64,000 nt of DNA from Anagrus nilaparvatae (lineage: Eukaryota; Arthropoda; Insecta; Hymenoptera; Mymaridae), in NCBI GenBank assembly GCA_022575985.1, contig JAKSXM010000132.1, positions 10,540,001-10,604,000 on the forward strand, given 5' to 3'. The position numbers and the translations under genes were made by a program. Position 1 is the first letter of the stretch, and each line of letters begins with the position of its first letter. The notes below the pieces were generated by a model. The model was given only the letters and a program-made list of their open reading frames with translations. It had not been told where the DNA came from and did no database searches. Positions 56,452-64,000 of the stretch are shown in pieces.

Positions 56452-58440
56452 TTTTTTTTATAAAAAAATATTAATTTCATATTTGAATAGCCACGGAAAT
56501 TAGAAATGTACTTAAAACTTATGTAATTCAAAATAAATTTTAAATATTTACAAAAACGAAAAACCCCTTGAATGAATTGGATATTTTAATAAAATATAAA
56601 AATTACAACTATTTATTCATTCATTTATCTTTAATATCTAACTTTGAAAATTTAATTATAATTGAAAATATCAAAACAAATTAAAAAAAAAAAAATTAAA
56701 ACTATTCAATAAATAAAGTTTGTAAAATATTCTCTTTTGTTATTTGTTCCTAATATAATTTTGAAAATATCTACGTAAAACTTTTTAATTAAAATTTTAA
56801 AAAAATATTTTCAATATTCAATTATATTTTAGTAATTAAAAAAAAAGAATTCAATTAAATAAAATTTACAATGAAAAAATAAAAACTGCCAATTACGAAA
56901 AAAAAAAAAATTAATTAAATTATTGAACACAAGTAGATTTAAGAATTTTTAATATTCAATTACATGTTTTTGACACGTAGATATTTATTGTAATAATGTA
57001 AAAATAAAATCAATTTTATTCAATTTTACGTATAAATTAATAAAAAATAAAAAATTACAAGATAATTTGTAAATATTATTAATAACTATTTAATGTAAAA
57101 AATTTACAAAATAAATAAAAAATTTATTAATAAAAGAATTTCTCCCTAACTATGACCTAGTTGGACTGCAGGGTGGCGGAAATCGGTCTAAAATATTTAT
57201 TTTACCTCCCGGGCGTAAAACTCGTGCTTAAAACTTGTCAGTGAAGTTTATGCACTCGTTGTACGCCTAAGTAACAAATGTGATTGATGTGAACACATTG
57301 CAATCATACCCGGCTTCGCCGAGCACTCATGCTAATGTTCACACTAGCGCTAAAATTTTACGCCCTTGATATTTAGTATACTATTTCTTAAAAGTAGAAT
57401 AAAAAAATCTTCCAACCAACTTTTAGTTTTTTAAATGCAATTCTTCATTTTTAGCTGTCAGATTCGTGTTTTTTGATTTTTTGTATGTAAATTTACTGCA
57501 CATTTTCAAATTCTTATTTTACATAGCAAAATATTTTCCTGCTGATTATATACAGGAAATTCTCCGTAGAATTTTTTGAGCTTAAATATCTAAAACGTTC
57601 AGGTTTGATTATCTAAGTGGACTTAATTTTCTTGTTGTATAACCAATTTTTATTCCCTAAAAAAATCGCAAGATAAGCTTATCTGGAAGCTCAAGATCAA
57701 AAAATGATATTTCAAAAATCAAATATTCCAGTTAGCATGGGATTCCTCACGTCTGAAAAGAAAAAAAATAGTAGCATTTTTTTATTTTCTGATACAAAAG
57801 ATTTTCACAAGTAACAGATTAGAGAAACCTAGTAAAAACGAATTTCCTAAAACTAGTACTTTCATGGAAAAAAATTAGATATTAAGTCTAAAAAAAAGAG
57901 TATATTTATTTCCTAAATAGTACATTACTTTGGAGAAAAAAATCAAAATAAAACATGCATACCAGTCAGAGAAATCGCTGTTTACTCACGCTCTCATAAA
58001 TGGTTACTTACTCCACGTGCAAATCAATTTATATTTGAGAGCTTTAAAAGGAATGCCTCATATATTTTATCATATATCTAATGCCAAAAAAAATTTAACA
58101 TTTAATAGCTGTTTGATAACATGTAAAAAATTTCATTATTATTCAATACAATGAAAAACAAAAAATGTACATGCAACACATTATAGACTTTGATTTTTAT
58201 TTTTTTATTAAATACAAATACATATCAAACCTTTTCTTTTCTCTTCCACAAAAAAAAAACGTGTACACGATATTATAAAATAAAATTTTTGATATTAGTA
58301 AATAAATATCTTTTTTTTTTGAACCCTTCGAAATAATCACGAATTTATATATTGCATGACGTTGTTTGACATCAATGTAATTTCCATTTTCAATCTTCGT
58401 GTCAATATGCATTATGATGCTCATCAAGTTTATATATATT
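56452..58440. other. AT-rich DNA with one dispersed repeat
   Basis: No gene is recognised. The dispersed repeat copy 2 lies at about 57180-57390 (CTCCCGGGCGTAAAACTC ... GCTAATGTTCACAC ... ACGCCCTTGATATTTAGTA). Confidence 0.5.
57180..57390 (+). repeat. Dispersed GTAAAACTC/GCCCTTGA repeat, copy 2
   Basis: Longer than copy 1 at 45664-45800. An additional CGGCTTCGCCGAGC hairpin lies in the middle. The word order is the same as in copy 1. Confidence 0.55.
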
Positions 58441-58441
58441 A

Positions 58442-59669
58442 GGGTGTTTCTTATTTCCCGAATTGACCGTAGTGGAAAATACTGGCTCGAATATGATACT
58501 TGAGGTAATAAAACTATTAATAAAAAAAATTTCCTATAGATTAATGTAATGTACTGATTTGCAAAAAGTCGGTAAAAATCAGAAACAAGGTTTTAAAAAC
58601 GTTGTAGAAAGCTTTTATAAACCTTGCTACAAACTTTTTACTACTAAAATGTTCTAAAAGCTTTTTAACAACAAAATACCTTAAAAAAACTCTAAATTAT
58701 AACATATTTTATGATTATAATATTTGAACTAAATTTAAAATCTACAGTCTACAAAACGAATATCCACGACAATTGCAATTTGACTGTTTTATTCATTGAT
58801 TTTTTGAAAAAATGAATATTTTTTATTTTAGTGAAGAGGCAATCAATAAACATCTTTTATAACTGGTCAAAAAACCTAAAAATAACCTTAGACCAGTCAA
58901 ATCACGGGGGAGGGAGGGGATAGTATCGTTTGTGGGCACCATCAGATTTGGTCTACTATTAGGTTTTTGGAGTCACTGATCACGAATTTCAGGGTCTTTT
59001 ATATGAGTAATTAAGGCTTCACTAGGGCTAAAATTTATTATCAGTGACCCGAAAAACCCATGTAGACCAAATCTAGACAATGAAAGCGCGGAAAAATTAG
59101 CAAAAATTCCCCTTTTAGGGGTAGTTTGAGCTTGGTAATTTAAGGGTGAAATATTAATTTTTCAAAAAAAAGTCCCCGAAATTCTTAATCAATGACCCAA
59201 AAAACCCATATGGACCAAATCTGTTCACTCAAAGTTCGAATGCATCAAAAATACCCCTTTCAAGGACAGTTTTTGCAAATTTAAGGATGAAGCCCCAATT
59301 TCTTATAGAAAAGATCCCGATTTTCATAATCAGCGGCCCAAAAAACCTGTAGTAAACCAAATCTGGTGGTGGCCAAAAACTATACAACCAAAATCGTGAT
59401 TTGTCTGGAGTGCCTCTGATTTTATAATTTACAGTTTCTTTTAGATATTTTGTTACTAACAAGCCTTTAAAACATTTTAGCAGTAAAAAGATTTTAACGA
59501 GATTTTGGAAAGTTTTCCAGAACGTTTTTAAAACCTTTTTCCTAATTTTTAAAGATTTTCTGATAACTGTATGTAAAAATTTTTTTTTGGAGATTAGTTT
59601 TATGATCTGAAGTATCATATTTGGGCCGGTATTTTTCTCTATGGTCAGTTAGGGAAATAGGAAACAGCC
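58442..59669. mobile_element. Foldback element, TA-flanked
   Basis: The ends GGGTGTTTC / GAAACAGCC lie inside TA (58440-58441 and 59670-59671). The arms continue: a TTATTTCCCGAATTGACCRTA-type block, ATATGATACTT, GGTTTTAAAAACGTT, and ACCA.CAGATTTGGT. They pair imperfectly nearly to the centre. The 129-aa minus frame (59618-59229) is a by-product of the arm sequence and shows no domain. Confidence 0.8.
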
Positions 59670-59671
59670 TA

Positions 59672-61320
59672 ATATATATATAATATTTAAAAATTTGAAT
59701 AAACATTTTTTGTTTTAGAAATTATCTGGATTCCACTCGGGATTCCATTAAAAAATTCAATATAAAAGTCAACGTTAATAAATATTACGTAATTAATATT
59801 GAAAAAGTTATTATATTAATTAAAAAATGGATAAAAAGTAAAATTTTGTAATTTTTCATGTTTTTATGCAAACTAAAATTTTGTCATTCTTTTATATAGC
59901 TTTAATTAATTTTAATTCAAGATCTCAATAAAATTTTTCAAACAAAAAATAAAAAATTATTTATTTAAAACAATACGTCTTTTAAACTTTGAAAATCGTT
60001 TACTTGTAAAAAAATTGTCTTTAGCATGCTGTATTTGTACAAAAAGAATTAATTTTAAGTAGATTTAGAACATCGAGAATTTTAAAAAGTTTCTCATTTA
60101 CGCATACTGTAAATATTAAAAAAATGTTTATTTAAAGTACAACTGTGAACAAAGTTTAAATAGCTTCACTAATATTATCTCAAATGATAAATTTACAAAA
60201 CTATTTAAATAAATAAATTTCTTGAGAAAATATTCTACAGGATTAATCAAATTTATTTTTGATGAATACATTCCATACTCGAAAATATGGCACTAATGCG
60301 TTGTAGTTTTGTTTATTTTTTTAGGTACCTTCTCAATTATCCGGTAATCTCTTGTAGTTCACTGTAAGAGGTCCGTTGAGTAGTGGTATATTCTATAAAT
60401 AAAAACACTGTACTCTAACTTTTAATTTATTTTAATTTATCTTTAACTTTTAATTGATGCCACCACCTTACAGATTTCTAGCGTTAGCTCGCGAGAGTTT
60501 ACTGGATTATTATAAAAAGCGCTTTTTTCCGCGAAGAACTGGCATCAGAGATCCAGAGTGAGATTCTTCTCTGATTGAAGCAGTATTTTTTCGACTTAGA
60601 GGTATTGAGTGCGCCAAATGAGGCTGGGTTTACATCCTATCTTAAAATTGCAAAAATTAGGAATTAGAATTAGAAAACAGTTAACATAAATATTCAGAAA
60701 AAATTAAATACTGGGAAAAAATTAAATAAATTTAATCGAATTTAATGAAATTTAAGAAGAACTTTAAAGAAACTATGAAGAATATATTTTAGCCATAACG
60801 ATTATATAAAATGCGAATCCCTAAACCAATGGTAGTTAAATAATCTGTTTAAATGTACTTTTTTAGCAAAAGTAATTTTAATTTAACACTTTAGCTAAAA
60901 ATGACCATATACATTTTAAAAAAAACATAATAATAAATTATTATTAATTTATCTCAAACTTTCTTAATCATATATGTTAAGTTCTCTCGAAAATTCATTC
61001 TTTATCGAATTTCGATTATTTCTTGATCCAAAAGTTTATATATACTCAATGTAGTTTGGTTTAATATATATTCGTGAAAACTCAAGATTGATTGATAAGA
61101 CAGCTTATATATACATATATATATAAGTATAGTCATAAACTTGAAGTGTTTTTGAAGAAATATACATTACATAGCTTAAATTTTCTTAATATAAAGTTTT
61201 AATGTATATATATGCATACTAAAGTTATATATATACATATATAGAAAGTTTTCTTAATCGATTTTAAAGGTTAGATTGAATACTTTTGGTTAGGATGTTT
61301 ATTAAATTATTTAATAATAA
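59672..61320. other. AT-rich DNA containing a promoter-like island
   Basis: Apart from the promoter-like stretch at about 60345-60650, no gene or RNA is recognised. Several TATATA runs occur at about 61100-61240. Confidence 0.5.
60511..60550 (+). promoter_or_regulatory. TATA plus initiator, possible LTR or orphan promoter
   Basis: TATAAAAA at 60511 is followed 34 bases later by GCATCAGAG, a TCA-type initiator. Both lie in a GC-richer island with GCTCGCGAGAG upstream. A donor-like AG|GTATTGAG follows at about 60600. The layout resembles the BEL LTRs in the window, but no matching second LTR or body is found. Confidence 0.4.
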
Positions 61321-61325
61321 TAATA

Positions 61326-62272
61326 GTCCAAATTCTATTTTTTATTAAATAGATGCACTTTTTTCTAAGTATTGCGCAAGGCTATTAACATTTAGCAGAT
61401 AAGTTTTTCAGTACGATGATGTCAAATTTTTAGGTCCTGACCCCGGGAGCCTATTTCACATTATATTTTTTATATGATAAAATTACACATAAAACATATA
61501 ATGTGAATTTGGACCCGGATAATAAGCCCATATAATTAGCCTTAAAACCAAAAAAATATATTTTTTGGTAAATTTCAAAAGTTATTTCAAAAGTTATTTT
61601 GACATATTGTTAAATAAGAATATTTAGATCCCGACCCAGAAAATTTTCTCCAAATGCCATGAATGGGTACAAATTTTGCGTTTTTTCTATACATTACATA
61701 CGATATTTATCTAATTTACATAAAAATTACTAGGCTAAAGTTTTTAGGGTCGTTGGTTTCAAATTTTTAGGTCCTGAACCTGGAAAATTGGTTCTAATAC
61801 GTAAGAAAGTTTTTTTGTGAATATATTTCATAAAAAACATTTCTAAATGTACTTAAAATGTAAGGTATTATGATTTCGAGGTCGTTGAACATGCCTTCTC
61901 TGTATTTTCTGACAGGGTCAAAATTAACAGTCCTGAAATCAGAACCCTACTCATATTTAAAAAAGTTGGCTAAAGGTAAAAAAAATATAACATATAAAAC
62001 ATTAATTTTCGGGGTCAGGCCCTAAATATTCTTATTCGATGACCTCGAAAATATACTACCAATAATTTGAAGGACAAATAAAAATGTTTCTTATGGAATG
62101 TATCAAAATAACCTTCAAATTTTCAATAAAAAAAAATTTGAAAATAATTATCCGGGGTCGTGGCCTAAAAATTTGAAATTAGCGTATCGAAAAACTTGTT
62201 TATATCACATATAAGTAGCTTTGCACAAAGCTTTGAAAAAAAGTGTACGCAAAAATAATACTTAGAATTTTA
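61326..62272. mobile_element. TIR element family F, second, older copy
   Basis: The left end TAGTCCAAATTC...GATGCACTTTTTTCTAAG-TATTGCGCAAGGCTA and the right side CACATATAAGTAGCTTTGCAC...AAAAAAAGTGTAC match the element at 43535-44560. Inside, GGTCCTGACCC-like and GAAATCAGAACCCTACTCATA blocks are shared. The right tip (about 62272) is degraded. Confidence 0.65.
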
Positions 62273-62274
62273 GT

Positions 62275-64000
62275 TTCTTTTTAATATTATTAATTATTTT
62301 TATAACATAATACTTTTTTTTGTTTCTTTTAAAAAGATACTTTGCAAGTTTACTTTAATTACATTTTAATTAAAATTATTAAAAGATGTTAGTAATTTAA
62401 CTTTTTTTTGTATAATGAGAATATAATAATAATAATAATAATATTACATAATAATAATAATAATAATAATAATAAATTAAAACTGATACTAGGCAAGGAT
62501 TAAAATGAATTTTTTTATTATTTTACACTGTAAAAAAATTTCAATCAGGATAGTATTTAATTCGTATATTTTCGTATTTTATCACCAAGCATGGTGAAAC
62601 TGCGTTTTGGGAATTGCTTTTTTACATTGCATACGATTTTTCCTAAGAAGTGGAAATAAAACACGCCTTTTTTTGGCCGCTGACAACAAAACTTTTTTAA
62701 TGTTATGTTTAATAGTATGTTTTAAAATAAATTTTTTCACTTATAGGTCACTAAGAGGGGAGGGGACAATTTTCCAGCGGACCTTGTTCTTTAGACAACA
62801 AAGCTGCCTGGAGTATTGTCTCTTCGCTCCTTTTAGTGCTTTATATAAGTGAGAAGATATTAAGTTCTTAAAACAAATTTTGAATTATATTTTTTATAAC
62901 AATATTTTTAAAAAATCACGTCATTTTCGACGAAATTATGAAATATTTAAATAATATATATCTTAATGTTAAAAAGCTTAAAATATTGAACGATTTACGT
63001 TAAGAGAAAGAACTTAGTAGTTGAAGAAGTAGAGAAGAGAAATAATAAAGGTGGGAATAAATTTTATAGTTTTTTTTTTTCATCTATTATGAAAAGACTA
63101 AAAATTTGCTTCTCTCAATGTTGACTTGTTTGATAAGACAAGTTTTATGAAACACTCTAGAACGGCGCAATGACGTTATTTTTAGAAAATAGTTATAAAA
63201 ATTAAGGACCAGAATTATAAAGACTTTCAAAATTTTAAAAATAATTCAATAAAATTAGCAATAAAAAATAAATTTTTTTTACTGTACTGTTGTAAAAAAA
63301 ATATTTTAGGATCGATTTAAAAACTTGTCTATTAAAATTTTAGGTGATAAAATTTGCTATATAAAACTTGAATTTATGTAATAATAAAATAAGCGTAAAA
63401 AAAATTCTATTATTTTATAAAATTTATACATTTTTTATGAGAGCTAAACCAAAAAAACCAAAAAATCAATAAAAAAATGTATTTACAGTAAAAAAATAAA
63501 AAAAAAAATAATAATAATGATAATAATAATAAAGTAGAGATCAATGAACGCAACTGTTGCGCCTCGTCTGACTAAACTTAGATTTTACTACTTAAACTAG
63601 TATCGAGTTATCTCTTGTACACACACATATATATGTCGAGATATATGTATATTTTTTGTTTTATAATTCAACAAGTAGGTTTGTGAATTATCTATTTATA
63701 ATATTAACAGTATTTAATATTAGTCACACATTTACTAAAATTGGGTCATAAAATTTAAAAATATTTTTTTACTACGCATATTGTTTTTTATTAAAAAAAA
63801 AAATAAGATCATTAATTTTTTTTTTTTTTTTTTTTTTTTGATAAAAGCAAATAATATACAATGAAAAATATAAGGAAGTAAAAAAAAATATATAATATTC
63901 TAATGAAATGTGATCTTCAAACAATAGCATAAGAGAATAGAAATATGAAAAATAAATAACTTGACAAAACAAACTTGGAGGGGGGTTCTAACCCCTTTTT
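62275..64000. other. AT-rich DNA, no gene recognised
   Basis: Contains an (AAT)n/(AATA)n run at about 62424-62478 and long T-runs at about 63817-63840. An 81-aa frame at 62607-62852 shows no family resemblance that I know. Confidence 0.5.

Noticed and set aside
59229..59618. 129-aa minus-strand frame in the 58-59 kb foldback
   Set aside because: It overlaps the inverted arm, has no recognisable domain, and its length is explained by the arm composition.
62607..62852. 81-aa frame with hydrophobic stretches
   Set aside because: No family resemblance, no splice partners, and Phe-rich composition as expected from T-rich DNA.

Overview
The window is AT-rich eukaryotic DNA, roughly three quarters A+T. 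It contains short (60-75 bp) GT-AG introns, BEL/Pao LTR retrotransposons, R1-like LINE pieces and many hairpin-type DNA transposons. This points to an arthropod, most likely an insect; the species cannot be fixed from the sequence. I find only one intact host gene. The rest is mobile DNA, its relics, and AT-rich sequence without recognisable coding content.

Region 1 (1-9.7 kb): a probable solo BEL LTR (about 2.19-2.80 kb) lies just downstream of a complete seven-exon acid-lipase gene on the minus strand (2981-7562, 405 aa, catalytic triad present). Its fourth intron is swollen by a 2-kb foldback element that itself holds a G-run repeat. A decayed copy of the lipase promoter and first exon lies at 8.1-8.33 kb. 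A tRNA-like relic, a GC-richer hairpin and a TTAA-flanked inverted-repeat element follow.

Region 2 (9.76-27.34 kb): a retrotransposon nest. BEL-1 (plus strand, 9759-17030, 5-bp target duplication ATAAC) is a decayed gag-pol copy with a tandem-type 3' end. A third, older BEL pol relic follows on the minus strand. Next is a non-autonomous hAT-type element (18917-27336, perfect 8-bp duplication ATTATAAC) whose inverted arms are built of minisatellite. It contains a small TA-flanked MITE and a young, nearly intact BEL copy, BEL-2 (minus strand, 20374-26916). The two BEL elements share an in-frame UGA-CUAG stop exactly at the gag-pol junction and a base-pair-covarying hairpin just before the polypurine tract. 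These are the best candidates for undescribed biology in the window.

Region 3 (27.3-64 kb): AT-rich DNA with no convincing host exons. It carries several TA-flanked long inverted-repeat elements (36274-37612, 43535-44560, 58442-59669 and a relative at 61326-62272). It also carries R1-like LINE relics (33.56-34.09, 47.55-48.82 and 55.81-56.43 kb, the last with poly(A) and a target duplication), copies of a G-run repeat family, a palindrome cluster at 41.8-41.95 kb and a perfect 28-bp hairpin at 38.71 kb.

Overall, the only metabolic function is the secreted lipase. The rest records repeated transposon insertion, much of it able to form long double-stranded RNA if transcribed.
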